Shown: positions 54,178 to 62,767, numbered from the stretch's first letter. The stretch: DNA of 64,000 bases from Hoeflea_A sp965228435 (GCA_965228435.1 OZ245818.1:4712001-4776000), one strand, 5' to 3'. Program-made: numbers and translations. Notes: generated by a model not told the origin, from the sequence alone.

Positions 54178-54818
54178 TGAGCGCTTCCGACAAACCTTCA
54201 GCAGAACGTATGTTCAACATTCTGCGCGACCGAATCTGTCTGCTCGATTATCCGCCCGGCATGAGGTTGCGCGAAACCGATTTGGCAGCCGAGTTCGGTG
54301 TCAGCAGAACACCGGTTCGGGCGGTCCTTCAACGACTCGCTCAGGCCGGATTGATCGATTCACGCGATGGCGTCGGAACGGTGGTGACGGATCTGACTGA
54401 CGAGGAGGTGCGTGACATCTATCTCATGCGCCTGAAGATTGCGGAAATGATTGGTGTGTTGTCGCCGCTCGAATTCTCCGCAGATCTCAAGGAGCAGTGC
54501 GACCGGTTGCTCGACCGAGCCGTTGCGCTGACCCGGACTTTCGCCATCGAGGAATACTGGCAGATCAATCACGAACTGCATGTTCTGATTGCGGGCATCA
54601 TCGGAAATTCTGCCCTGCGGCAGATGTGGGATCATTTCTATTTCCAGTCTGCGCGCATCTGGTATCGTCAGGCTCGCACCGATCCGACCGGCGTGGCTGA
54701 AGCCTTGCGCGTTGAACTCGAAGAAGTCCGTCGGGCCGTTGTCGAAAACGATCCGGTGGCGCTCGGCTACGTCCAGCGCAACCACATAGCTTGGGGCCTG
54801 AAGCGTCTGAAGGTCTGA
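54177..54818 (+). CDS. GntR-family regulator (FCD domain)
   Basis: The 213-residue protein has a GntR winged helix (MFNILRDRICLLDYPPGMRL, RETDLAAEFGVSRTPVRAVL) and an FCD effector domain with NHELHVLIAG, including the metal-linked histidine. ATG 54177 shares its A with the preceding stop. The promoter of its own operon carries a GGTGTATACACC site, so autorepression and control of the divergent M24-nitrilase pair are likely. Confidence 0.9.
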   Translation: MSASDKPSAERMFNILRDRICLLDYPPGMRLRETDLAAEFGVSRTPVRAVLQRLAQAGLIDSRDGVGTVVTDLTDEEVRDIYLMRLKIAEMIGVLSPLEFSADLKEQCDRLLDRAVALTRTFAIEEYWQINHELHVLIAGIIGNSALRQMWDHFYFQSARIWYRQARTDPTGVAEALRVELEEVRRAVVENDPVALGYVQRNHIAWGLKRLKV

Positions 54819-54858
54819 TTCTCACTTTCGCCGGCTGCACAGGCGAACAAGGGTGTCC

Positions 54859-55746
54859 ATGCAGAAGTCCCGGATGTTCCTTATTTGGCTCATGGGTTCA
54901 CTGGCCCTGTTCTTTGCAGTGGTCATCGCAAGGGCGGCGCCGGTCGAATTCAATAGCCTTGACGGGAAAACCCGTCTTCGCGCCTCCCTTCTCCTGCCTG
55001 ACACCAAGCCGCCGCATCGCGCCGTCGTCTTCCTGCACGGCTGTAGCGGTATCGGCTTGGGCGGCGGCATCTCGGCGACCTATTCAAGCTGGGCCCGCCA
55101 TTTCAACAGGCAGGGCTACGCCGTGCTCGTTGTCGACAGCGCCGGGTCGCGGGGCTTTGCGTCGACCTGCGGTGGCGGCGAGAGGCGCAGGATCATGTAT
55201 GCCGAGCGGCCGGGAGATGCCTATTCGGCGCTCCGCTACCTCCAGGCACAGCCGTTCATTCATCCCGATCGCATCGCCCTCATGGGATGGTCGCAAGGTG
55301 GCGGCATCACACTGCTCACCGTCGTATCGCAAAGCATCGGACGACCATCACCGCCGCCGGAGCATGACTTCAAGGCCGCGGTTGCGCTTTATCCCAGCGC
55401 CTGCAGTCTGCAGTGGCAGCATACTCCGTTCACTACAGTGGAACGCGGGCATTGGAATACAAGGATCCCGCTTCTGATCCTGCATGGCGCCAAGGATAAC
55501 TGGACCCGGCCGGAACCGTGCCAGAGTTTTGTTGAGGAGGTGCAGGGGCGGGGCCAGCCGGTCTCCTTCCACATCTATCCCGACGCCGTGCACTCGTTCG
55601 ACGCCCCGCGCTTGCGGCTGCAACAGCGCAGCCGGCCGGTGCTCGCCGATGGCAGCCGACCATGGCTTGGAACCGATGCGAAAGCGCGTGAGGATGCATT
55701 GCAGCGCGTCCCGGAGTTCTTCGATGGGCATATGCAGGCGAAGTGA
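54859..55746 (+). CDS. exported dienelactone-hydrolase-family protein
   Basis: The 295-residue alpha/beta hydrolase has an N-terminal signal or anchor (residues 8-27), the oxyanion region VVFLHGCSGIGLGGG, the nucleophile elbow GWSQGGG (Ser near 149), the Asp in HGAKDNW and the His in DAVHSFDAP. AAGGG lies 5 bases before ATG 54859; GTG 54853 is an alternative. A periplasmic esterase or lactonase activity is likely. It follows gntR by 40 bases but need not belong to that operon. Confidence 0.82.
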   Translation: MQKSRMFLIWLMGSLALFFAVVIARAAPVEFNSLDGKTRLRASLLLPDTKPPHRAVVFLHGCSGIGLGGGISATYSSWARHFNRQGYAVLVVDSAGSRGFASTCGGGERRRIMYAERPGDAYSALRYLQAQPFIHPDRIALMGWSQGGGITLLTVVSQSIGRPSPPPEHDFKAAVALYPSACSLQWQHTPFTTVERGHWNTRIPLLILHGAKDNWTRPEPCQSFVEEVQGRGQPVSFHIYPDAVHSFDAPRLRLQQRSRPVLADGSRPWLGTDAKAREDALQRVPEFFDGHMQAK

Positions 55747-55992
55747 CGTGCTTCACGTTTCTGTCATGGACATCAGAAATTAACCCGGAAGTCCGGATTG
55801 ATGACGGAAATCATCCGCAGGTTGCCCGGGATCCATCGTTTAGATTCTGAAAACATTGGGAAATTTCGGATTCTTGGGTAAACAGATATAGATAACAGCC
55901 TCTTAACCTTTTTCCGGCATCATCGGCTCGTGAACTTAAAAAGCGTCCGTCGCAATGGCGGTGTGTCACGAAATTCTAAGGGGCGTCGAGCC

Positions 55993-56829
55993 ATGAAATT
56001 GAAGAGTACCTTGCTTGCAGCCGCTGCCGTGTTCGTATCGACACAGGCCTGGTCGGCAGACACGATCACCCATATTCCGGTCGAGCCGGAGCCGCTGCGA
56101 CCTTCCCATGGGGTTGCTGTCAACAACTGGAGCGGGCTCTACGTTCGCGGTGACATCGGTTACGTCATCACAGACTTCCGTGGCGCCGACTTCATCCTTT
56201 ACGGCAAACCCGGTTATCCCGGCAGCTTCAACTCTTACAGCGTTGATGACAGCTGGACCCTCGGTGGTGGTATTGGTTATCAGATCAACCAATATCTGCG
56301 CACCGATGTGACGCTGGACTACATGTTCAACGCCGACTTCACCGGTTCCACGTCCGGCTTCTGCAGCACAGGCGCTGTTTGCGTCTCGACCGACACGTCG
56401 AACCTGAGCGCCTATGTCCTGATGGCCAACGCCTACGTGGACTTCTGGTCCTACGGCAACTTCACCGCTTATGTCGGCGGTGGTATTGGCGGCACCTATG
56501 TCAAATGGGACGACCTGACGAACACGTCTTGCCTGGTTTCCGACCCGAACAATTGTCCGGATGTCGTCGTCCACGGTGGCAATTCCGAGTGGCGCTTCAC
56601 TGCGGCGGTCATGGCCGGTGGTGCCTACCACTTCCGCTGTGATCTGGCAGCCGATGTCGGCTATCGCTATCGCTGGGTCGCCGGCGGCGAAATGTTCAAA
56701 TACGCGTCCTTCGGCGGACCTGGCTACGACAACGACTTCAACACTCACGAAGTGCGTGCCGGTCTGCGCTACTACCCGGGCCGCGACTGTGCGCCGCCGG
56801 TCATTCCGGAACCTCCGATCTACAAGTAG
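55993..56829 (+). CDS. Omp25/Omp31-like outer-membrane beta-barrel protein
   Basis: The 278-residue protein has a signal peptide (LLAAAAVFVSTQAWSA) and then WSGLYVRGDIGYVITDF, typical of rhizobial/Brucella Omp25-31 barrels. Alternating strands follow, such as GGGIGYQINQYLRTDVTLDY and AYVDFWSYGNFTAYVGGGIG. ATG 55993 starts at the signal peptide; the frame is open to 55930 without similarity. It resembles the next barrel gene and is closed by a terminator. Structural or small porin role. Confidence 0.87.
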   Translation: MKLKSTLLAAAAVFVSTQAWSADTITHIPVEPEPLRPSHGVAVNNWSGLYVRGDIGYVITDFRGADFILYGKPGYPGSFNSYSVDDSWTLGGGIGYQINQYLRTDVTLDYMFNADFTGSTSGFCSTGAVCVSTDTSNLSAYVLMANAYVDFWSYGNFTAYVGGGIGGTYVKWDDLTNTSCLVSDPNNCPDVVVHGGNSEWRFTAAVMAGGAYHFRCDLAADVGYRYRWVAGGEMFKYASFGGPGYDNDFNTHEVRAGLRYYPGRDCAPPVIPEPPIYK

Positions 56830-56851
56830 GATCCGGGTTCATCTCTCCTCG

Positions 56852-56877
56852 AACCGCCCGGCTTGCCGGGCGGTTTT
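56852..56877 (+). terminator. Rho-independent terminator after first barrel gene
   Basis: AACCGCCCGGC-TT-GCCGGGCGGTT is followed by TT and CG, then further Ts. It lies 22 bases after the stop. Confidence 0.85.
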
Positions 56878-56935
56878 CGTTTGTCCGCCGTGCAAACCCT
56901 AACGGTGTGTGAACAAATGTGGTGAACAAACATGC

Positions 56936-56950
56936 TTAACCGCACCTTAA
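56936..56950. promoter_or_regulatory. CtrA box upstream of second barrel gene
   Basis: TTAA-CCGCACC-TTAA is a perfect TTAA-N7-TTAA match followed by CC. It lies 83 bases before ATG 57033, a distance usual for CtrA-activated promoters. Confidence 0.55.
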
Positions 56951-57032
56951 CCAGTTTGCCTCATAGTCAATGCATCTCATCCGTTCTCGAGTGGGGCAGA
57001 AAGAGCCGAAGGCCAGGTAAAGGACCGTTTGT

Positions 57033-57878
57033 ATGTTGAAGTCGATCATGTCTCGTTCCATCGCTGCGGCGCTGCTGCTGTCGACATCGGGGGTCGCATT
57101 CGCGGCTGACCTTGATGAAGTCGTCTATGCCCCGGGACCGCCGCGAACAGTGCCCGTGGAAGTCGGCAATGGTTGGTACCTGCGCGGTGACATAAACTAC
57201 AACTTCTCAACCGAAGGCGATGCATCGTCCTATCGGACTTTCCATCCGATTCATCAGACCTATGGAACCCAGAATTACGCCACATCGGACTTCGACACGG
57301 ATTGGGGTGTCGGTGCCGCGGTCGGTTACCAATTCACCGACTGGTTCCGTGCCGAAGCGTCGCTGGACTATTACAACGGCTCGTTCGACACCACGACCTT
57401 GACGGGCGCACCGTGTCTCGGCGGACCGGTTGGTACCGGCTGCTCGACCCTCGGTTCGGCTGATTTCAACGCCTGGGGTGTGATGGCAAACGCCTATGTC
57501 GATCTCGGCACCTATGTCGGCTTCACGCCCTATATCGGAGCCGGCGCGGGCATGACGCTGGTTGACTACGAGGATTATACCTCGCGCGATTTCTGCGTCG
57601 GCGGCGGCGCGGGTTGTGGCGGCGCAACCTTCGGTGCGCGAACCCATAGCGGCGAATCCGATTGGCGCTTCACCTACGCGCTGATGGCCGGTGTCTCTTA
57701 TGACCTGACCCGCAATCTCAAGGCGGATCTCGGCTATCGCTACATCAATGTCGCCGGCGGTGACGCATACAGTTTCGATACAGCCGCCACGGCTGCCGGC
57801 GCCACCGGCGTTCAAGGCACCGACAACGGCTACGACATTCACCAGATTCGCGCTTCGCTGCGCTACGCCCTCTGGTAG
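57033..57878 (+). CDS. Omp25/Omp31-like outer-membrane beta-barrel protein
   Basis: The 281-residue protein has a signal peptide (SIAAALLLSTSGVAFAAD) and an eight-strand-type barrel: WYLRGDINYNFS, WGVGAAVGYQFTDWFRAEASLDYY, WGVMANAYVDLG, and a C-terminal strand ending RASLRYALW with the terminal aromatic that BamA recognises. It is a diverged paralogue of the preceding gene. Four cysteines in one loop region (PCLGG, GCSTL, FCVGG, GCGG) could make disulfides. Confidence 0.88.
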   Translation: MLKSIMSRSIAAALLLSTSGVAFAADLDEVVYAPGPPRTVPVEVGNGWYLRGDINYNFSTEGDASSYRTFHPIHQTYGTQNYATSDFDTDWGVGAAVGYQFTDWFRAEASLDYYNGSFDTTTLTGAPCLGGPVGTGCSTLGSADFNAWGVMANAYVDLGTYVGFTPYIGAGAGMTLVDYEDYTSRDFCVGGGAGCGGATFGARTHSGESDWRFTYALMAGVSYDLTRNLKADLGYRYINVAGGDAYSFDTAATAAGATGVQGTDNGYDIHQIRASLRYALW

Positions 57879-57904
57879 ACACAAGCTTCCATCCTCCAGA
57901 CTTC

Positions 57905-57928
57905 AGGCGGGCTTCGGTCCGCCTTTTT
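57905..57928 (+). terminator. Rho-independent terminator after second barrel gene
   Basis: AGGCGGGC-TTCG-GTCCGCCT, with one G-T pair, is followed by TTTTC. It lies 27 bases after the stop. Confidence 0.75.
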
Positions 57929-58035
57929 CTTTGGTGAAGAGTATTTTTCGGTGTTGCGGATTTGCGAAATGGTGGACGGCCTGGAAGGGCAGTGGACGCC
58001 TGCGGCGCACGTGTCCATGCGCCGCGAGCGGCTGA

Positions 58036-58857
58036 TCAGGTCATTGCGAATATTCGGGCCGGGCCCCCGGTGCAACCCCGGAACTTGGGGGCGCCGACAA
58101 CCAACGTTGCGCCGGCCGCAGGCATTTTGTCCAGGTTGGCAATGGCTTCGATGCCAAAGCGACCCGTCGGCAGCCAGGTGAAGTGAGTGGCAAAGTCCGC
58201 TGACGGCCCATGGTCCAGCGATAGCGTGTCCACTGCGAGCGAGGTGGCACCCGTCTCTTCCATCAGCATCTTCGCGGCATCGACGTGGAAGCCGGGATAA
58301 TGCTGTTTCCCGTCCGCATCCGCATTGCGGAAACCACCCGTTCCCACCTTTGCGGCCCAGCCGGAGTTCATGGCGATACAGGCATTCTGGGGAATATCGC
58401 CATTAGTCGATATCCACGCTTTGATGTCATCTGGTGTGACCTGTGTGTCAGGATCGTCCGCCGCCCGGGCGCTGATGTCCACAACACATAGAGGGACCAC
58501 CAGGTTGTTGACAGAAATTTCCGCGACCGACGCACCGTCGGCATCCATATGCAGAGGTGCATCGATGTGGGTTCCGGTGTGCTCTACGATGGTCAACTCG
58601 TGGACGCCGAAACTATGGTCTGCGTGATTGAACAGTGTCTTCTTGGAGAATTGCGGACTGCCGAAATAGGTCGGGAAATCCTCGAAAAGCTCGTGAGTCA
58701 TGTCTTCGACACTGTCGAAACCCGCTGCTGAAGCCTGAGTCGGCGTGAAAGCCGCCGCAGCCGTGATTGCCGCTGCGGAAGCGGCGCTGGCCTTGAAGAA
58801 GTTTCGGCGGGAAAGCATTTTGTCCTTCACCGCTTCCATCACACATAGATCACACAT
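58036..58857 (-). CDS. Tat-exported cyclase-family (kynurenine-formamidase-like) protein
   Basis: The 273-residue protein has a twin-arginine signal (SRRNFFKASAASAAAI, residues 16-31, AxA near 45) preceded by a Cys-containing leader CDLCVMEAVKDKM. The cyclase motif HTGTHIDAPLHMDADG near residue 93 supplies metal-binding His and Asp residues. Such proteins hydrolyse N-formylkynurenine, isatin or similar cyclic amides. Export by Tat implies folding with metal in the cytoplasm. It stands alone; the next 319 bases are non-coding. Confidence 0.85.
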   Translation of the reverse strand: MCDLCVMEAVKDKMLSRRNFFKASAASAAAITAAAAFTPTQASAAGFDSVEDMTHELFEDFPTYFGSPQFSKKTLFNHADHSFGVHELTIVEHTGTHIDAPLHMDADGASVAEISVNNLVVPLCVVDISARAADDPDTQVTPDDIKAWISTNGDIPQNACIAMNSGWAAKVGTGGFRNADADGKQHYPGFHVDAAKMLMEETGATSLAVDTLSLDHGPSADFATHFTWLPTGRFGIEAIANLDKMPAAGATLVVGAPKFRGCTGGPARIFAMT

Positions 58858-59176
58858 TCTCTTCTCCCTGTTGGCGGGATCTCTCCCCTGGTGTCAGCCA
58901 AACTGGCCTCTTGTCGAGTTCGGCGCTGCTTTCAGTGCTTCTCCTTATTCGTTTCCCGATCCGCCGCCGGGCATGCCGGCCGTTACCGTGTTCGGCGGCG
59001 CGCATGCCGTAGTGAACGGCAATGAAGCGTGCCGTGTCAATTCAGCTGACCCTCCGCCTCGTTCCACTCGCAAATTTCTCTGCGACAAACGCAGCTGTTG
59101 CGCTTCGTATCCCTTTCCGCTATCTCCGCGCGTGGGACACCCCTCCCCAACGAGGGTGCGGTTGTGTGACCGTATG
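58858..59176. other. 319-base intergenic region at the edge of the mobile element
   Basis: No convincing gene or tRNA on either strand. T-rich tracts at 59180-59200 adjoin the integrase 3' end. Because the integrase lies at the element's edge, the left attachment site should be in or near this stretch, but no repeat can be defined without the other end. Confidence 0.4.
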
Positions 59177-60169
59177 TCATTGTTTTTTCGTTCTTTTTTG
59201 GCTCATTTCGGCAGCCTGTGTCACGGGTGTGTCAATAATTAGATTGGTGAGCGTCGCATCGTCGCGAGCATGGCCATAGGTTTCGAAGATATGGGCCGGC
59301 GTCTTCCATCCGCCCAAGCGAGCTATGGTAATGACGTCAATGCCCCGGTGAAGCAGCGACGTCGCAAAGCCGTGTCGACAGGCATGGAACGACAGGCGCT
59401 TCATCCCAGCCCGTTCGATGGCCTTGTTCCATTGCACCTTGGCTGTAGAACGAGAGCTGTACTTGAACACCTTTCCATGTCGCTCGCCCTCGATGTTCGC
59501 TATCGCCGCGACAAGGGCAGGAGGTAAATGCGCTTCGCGTTCTTCGCCTATCTTGGTCGCCTTGATGATGGCGCGTGCTTTGGACAGATCCACGTCAGAC
59601 CATTGGACGTTCAGAGCCTCTGATACGCGGGCACCAGTCAGGAGCATGAAACATGCCAGCGCCCCAAGGTGCGGATTAGCCGAGTCCATGAACCGAGAAA
59701 CCCATTCCCATGTCGCTGGTTCCTTCACCTTCTTCGTCACCTGAAAGCGCTGCACACGAATGTGGTTGCACAGCTTCATCTCCGCTGCGTGATTGATGAT
59801 TGCCTGGGTTGGAACGATGACTTGTCGATTGCGAGTAGCGGCGCTTGCCTCTGGGTAAAGCGTTATCGCAGCCTGCTTGATGGCACCAGGTGAGATGTCC
59901 TTTACTGGAGCATCCTTCCAGTAGTCCTCTATCTTGCGCAAAAATCGAGTCGGCTTGTCAGCTTGTCTGTACAGCATTGCAGCGGTCGAAAATGTCAGGA
60001 TGGATTCTGGGCCATCGAGACTACATTTCCATTCCCTCGCTTCCTTTTCCGCGATGATTCTTTGCGCTGTTGCTTTGTCCGAAGTTCCAGTAGTGCCGCG
60101 TAGCCGCCTTCCGGCAACTGTCCCGCGATAGTGCCAGACTTTACCGCGCTTGTAGGCTTTAAGGGGCAT
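59177..60169 (-). CDS. tyrosine-type site-specific integrase
   Basis: The 330-residue recombinase has an N-terminal arm/SAM-like region and a catalytic domain with Arg in TGARVSEAL (near 187), HACRHGFATSLL (H-x-x-R near 275) and the nucleophile Tyr in GGWKTPAHIFETYGHA near 308. It integrates or excises a prophage or genomic island. It is the last gene of a long leftward gene string. The first 175 bases overlap the upstream HTH gene in another frame. Confidence 0.92.
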   Translation of the reverse strand: MPLKAYKRGKVWHYRGTVAGRRLRGTTGTSDKATAQRIIAEKEAREWKCSLDGPESILTFSTAAMLYRQADKPTRFLRKIEDYWKDAPVKDISPGAIKQAAITLYPEASAATRNRQVIVPTQAIINHAAEMKLCNHIRVQRFQVTKKVKEPATWEWVSRFMDSANPHLGALACFMLLTGARVSEALNVQWSDVDLSKARAIIKATKIGEEREAHLPPALVAAIANIEGERHGKVFKYSSRSTAKVQWNKAIERAGMKRLSFHACRHGFATSLLHRGIDVITIARLGGWKTPAHIFETYGHARDDATLTNLIIDTPVTQAAEMSQKRTKKQ

Positions 60170-60360
60170 GGGCGGCTCGCCTCCAGAATTGCCGAAACGT
60201 CATCGGGGAATAAGAACATGGTTTTGCCCAGGATGCGACAGGCACCAAGTTCGCGTGCGCGTCTTCGGAGATACCTTTCCGAGATATTCACACCGCGCTG
60301 CGCAAGGATGCCGACAGCATCAGAGGGAGTTATTGCATTTTCAAATCTGAGCTGTTCCAT
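59995..60360 (-). CDS. helix-turn-helix (excisionase-like) protein overlapping the integrase gene
   Basis: The 121-residue protein has an N-terminal HTH (PSDAVGILAQRGVNISERYLR, RRARELGACRILGKTMFLFP) followed by a basic tail (RKESSRKRKRGN). Small HTH proteins just upstream of integrases are often excisionases or directionality factors. The tail overlaps the integrase by 175 bases in a different frame; similarity is visible only in the first 65 residues, so the C-terminus may simply read through the overlap. Confidence 0.65.
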   Translation of the reverse strand: MEQLRFENAITPSDAVGILAQRGVNISERYLRRRARELGACRILGKTMFLFPDDVSAILEASRPCPLKPTSAVKSGTIAGQLPEGGYAALLELRTKQQRKESSRKRKRGNGNVVSMAQNPS

Positions 60361-60413
60361 GCTTTACCTTTCCTCCCAGTGGTGTGTGTTGGAGATGAAC
60401 AAGGGTTGCTCCG

Positions 60414-60797
60414 TTAGGTGGTGGTGGGACGCTTGCGCCGGTATGCTCCCTGCTTTCCGACTTCGGCCAGGGAGCGGCTGTTAACGTCTTCCCAGAACTT
60501 CTGGTTGGGTGCCTCCACGACGTAGGCAAGACGCCCAGCGAAATAGACGGCGCAATGGTTCAGTGACTCGACCACAGTCGTATCGGCAGACGTAATTGCA
60601 GCTCCACCGATGCCACCAAAGCCAAGTGCCGTAGAGCCCCAACCTTGAGGGAACTGGTAAACGGCAATTTCTTCACTGCGCGGTCGCCGTTTGGCCGTTT
60701 CACCGCTCCGTCGTTTGAACTCGATATCAGGCAAGTCTTTGATGAGTGCCGAATTGATGGCGGTCGCCATTGCGTTCAAAGGGTCGTTCGCTTTCAT
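60414..60797 (-). CDS. phage-type hypothetical protein
   Basis: The 127-residue protein has no recognised domain. It has a basic stretch (FKRRSGETAKRRPRSEE, about 27-43), a glycine-rich segment (GWGSTALGFGGIGG) and a very basic C-terminus (YRRKRPTTT). It lies 53 bases upstream of the HTH gene and 14 bases downstream of the next gene in the same leftward string. Confidence 0.6.
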   Translation of the reverse strand: MKANDPLNAMATAINSALIKDLPDIEFKRRSGETAKRRPRSEEIAVYQFPQGWGSTALGFGGIGGAAITSADTTVVESLNHCAVYFAGRLAYVVEAPNQKFWEDVNSRSLAEVGKQGAYRRKRPTTT

Positions 60798-60811
60798 CGC
60801 TCTTTCTCTGT

Positions 60812-61141
60812 CTATCCGGCTGTGCGGTGGGTGTCGGATTTGTCGCTGGCTTCGAGGGCACCGCGAGCTTCAAGCAACCAAGGCTCGTCGGCATCAATGC
60901 AAAGCTTTCGCCTAGCAACTGGTGTGTCCAGATATCCCATGGCGTTTTGAAGCGCCTCTTTCATTCTGGCGCATTGGGATTGGAGGGTGCGGGCTTCACT
61001 GTCGGACAGCCATCCGCATTCGTGAAGCGATTCCACGACCTTCAACGCATTTTCATCGCATCCGCAAAACGGCCAATCGCAGTCTTGGAAATCTGGGTAG
61101 GTCGAACCTTGGGCGGCACATTTCCATGTCTCGGCAGTCAT
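60812..61141 (-). CDS. phage-type hypothetical protein, cysteine-rich N-terminus
   Basis: The 109-residue protein begins MTAETWKCAAQG and has several cysteines in the first third (DCDWPFCGCDEN) that could bind metal, then helical segments (LQSQCARMKEALQNAMGYL). ATG 61141 overlaps the upstream stop in ATGA fashion, which decides the start over the longer frame. Function unknown. Confidence 0.65.
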   Translation of the reverse strand: MTAETWKCAAQGSTYPDFQDCDWPFCGCDENALKVVESLHECGWLSDSEARTLQSQCARMKEALQNAMGYLDTPVARRKLCIDADEPWLLEARGALEASDKSDTHRTAG

Positions 61142-61470
61142 CGCTCGTCCTTTTCGTCGCTTTCGAGAAGGGCAATGCGCGTTTCGAACTCTTCCAGTCT
61201 GTCTTCGGAGCAATAGGCTGCAGCGACAGCACCCTTGAGGTCGCTTACCTGCTGACGAAGCTTTTCGTTTTCAGCGTTGACGGCACCGACGTACCTACCC
61301 AGTTCTTCAATTGCGCACGGGAAACAGGACGCTGCCCGCTTATCCATGTTTGCGAAGAACTCTCCGCAGTGGCTGCATTTCGAAATGTAGTTGCCAGGGG
61401 CGTACCGGCCTACAGGCCACGCCGGATCTCGATGGGTTTTGCCATCTTTGTGTCTGGACCAGTCAGCCAC
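61138..61470 (-). CDS. phage-type zinc-ribbon/coiled-coil protein
   Basis: The 110-residue protein has a CxxC...CxxC pair (SKCSHCGEF and SCFPCAIEE, about residues 31-53), probably a zinc ribbon, followed by a coiled coil (NAENEKLRQQVSDLKGAV, EDRLEEFETRIALLES). It overlaps the Fic gene by 8 bases and the next gene by 4. Function unknown. Confidence 0.7.
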   Translation of the reverse strand: MADWSRHKDGKTHRDPAWPVGRYAPGNYISKCSHCGEFFANMDKRAASCFPCAIEELGRYVGAVNAENEKLRQQVSDLKGAVAAAYCSEDRLEEFETRIALLESDEKDER

Positions 61471-62035
61471 CGCTCTGCTCCTTCTTCACCAGCCAATGGT
61501 TCGGATAGTTGAGCCTTGCCCATTCTGTTGCGCCGCGCTTGTAGGCAGTCTCAACAGCGCTATCCAAGTCGCATTCGAGGCCGTCGATTTTGTCTTCAAG
61601 GTGGCGAATTTCGCCCAAGGTTTGGTAGTAGAATTGATGAAGAAAGTTCAGTGGCGCATGTCCACCATGACGATGGAGCCATAGTGCACGGCCAGAGCGT
61701 CCGTTGCCGTCCGTGAACGGGTGAAGCGTCTCATAGGCTACGTGTTGTTCCCACGGCGACAGGTTGGCCTCATTGGCAAGAAGATGCTCCAGGCAGTCGC
61801 GTATCTCAGGCCCACCGGGTGGTGCGATGTGGTTGCCAACGCGAACATTCAAGCCGGCGCTGTCACGTAGGCGATGGCCCGGTGCGATGATAGAAACGAA
61901 GCTGCACAGGTCGGCGGTTTCGACTTTCTCCGCTGAAAGCAGGTTTTCGTGCACCGCGATTTCCTCCGGCAGGGGCTCCCGAAGGATACCCTCAATACGG
62001 TTGGACTCGCGGACGAATTCGACAAGGTCAGTCAC
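61463..62035 (-). CDS. Fic-domain protein with N-terminal inhibitory motif
   Basis: The 190-residue protein has the canonical Fic active site HPFTDGNGRSGR at residues 105-116 (catalytic His105, anion-hole and Arg116). SNRIEG at residues 11-16 fits the (S/T)xxxE(G/N) inhibitory helix, here N-terminal as in class II Fic proteins. Fic enzymes usually AMPylate target proteins. It is encoded inside the element's leftward operon and overlaps the HNH gene by 8 bases. Whether it acts in superinfection defence, as a toxin or in host take-over is unknown. Confidence 0.85.
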   Translation of the reverse strand: MTDLVEFVRESNRIEGILREPLPEEIAVHENLLSAEKVETADLCSFVSIIAPGHRLRDSAGLNVRVGNHIAPPGGPEIRDCLEHLLANEANLSPWEQHVAYETLHPFTDGNGRSGRALWLHRHGGHAPLNFLHQFYYQTLGEIRHLEDKIDGLECDLDSAVETAYKRGATEWARLNYPNHWLVKKEQSGG

Positions 62036-62402
62036 GTAGCACCACCTCTCCAGATATCTTGCGTTTGAATTTCGAGCCCTTGCCGCCGGGGAAGGGGCGC
62101 TTATTGCGCTTGATGCCTCGGTGCTTGTCCTGCTGGCGAACCGTCTTCGCGGCCAATGGAATGTCGTGCTTGGCCGTCTTGTATTTGTGGCAAGGAAGGC
62201 AGACAGCCGCGCAATTCTCTAGGCTGTTGTCCTTACTGTTGGCATCCAAGATGATGTGGTCGAACTCGACGCCATATGAGAGCGGCGCGTTGCAGCGTTT
62301 GCCTTCTGGTAGGCCGTACATTTTGCCGACGGCTTCGCAGTGCATGCCCGAACGCTTGAGAGCTTCGCGCTTTACTGGCTTGGTGAAGTTACGCCGCGTC
62401 AT
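62028..62402 (-). CDS. HNH endonuclease
   Basis: The 124-residue protein has the HNH core FDHIILDANSKDNSLEN (D48-H49, N63) and CLPCHKYKT with His72. Zinc-binding cysteines are likely C22, C37, C68 and C71. Basic residues are frequent at both ends. Phage HNH enzymes serve in packaging, homing or defence. It overlaps the neighbours by 4 and 8 bases. Confidence 0.82.
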   Translation of the reverse strand: MTRRNFTKPVKREALKRSGMHCEAVGKMYGLPEGKRCNAPLSYGVEFDHIILDANSKDNSLENCAAVCLPCHKYKTAKHDIPLAAKTVRQQDKHRGIKRNKRPFPGGKGSKFKRKISGEVVLRD

Positions 62403-62554
62403 TTCAATTCGCCCTCGGTAACGCGGTAGACTTTGCCCTTGTGGCTAAACATGCCCGTTTCAATCTGCCGGCTTGTGAGCATGAGGCATGCTTTTCCCAT
62501 TACGATTGTGGTGACAATGATGCCGATGGTCAGGCCCAGGAAGAAACTCGTCAT
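62399..62554 (-). CDS. 51-residue single-span membrane protein
   Basis: The short frame encodes a membrane helix (FFLGLTIGIIVTTIVMGKACLML) and a polar tail (FSHKGKVYRVTEGEL). It starts directly after the upstream stop and ends in an ATGA overlap with the HNH gene, the same spacing as its neighbours, which supports a real gene. Function unknown. Confidence 0.6.
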   Translation of the reverse strand: MTSFFLGLTIGIIVTTIVMGKACLMLTSRQIETGMFSHKGKVYRVTEGELK

Positions 62555-62767
62555 CTATTCAGCCTCCATGTCCTCAAGCGTCCGCCCTGTCAGTCCCTCC
62601 AATGGCTGTGGCTCAATGGTTATGCGCTTGATGCTGTAGAAGTTCGGGCCGCGCTCGATTATGTCGTGCAAGTCCTCCAGCTCGTCAAAAGCGTGATAGA
62701 CAGGGTTGTCTCCGGCCCTTGTGCGGTAGGTGACTTCTGCGAGCCAGCGCATGCGTTCGGGTATCAT
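62555..62767 (-). CDS. 70-residue phage-type hypothetical protein
   Basis: The protein has a charged, mostly helical sequence (ERMRWLAEVTYRTRAG, ELEDLHDIIERG) and an acidic end (LEDMEAE). No family is recognised. It is chained by ATGA to the upstream gene and ends just before the downstream start. Confidence 0.6.
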   Translation of the reverse strand: MIPERMRWLAEVTYRTRAGDNPVYHAFDELEDLHDIIERGPNFYSIKRITIEPQPLEGLTGRTLEDMEAE

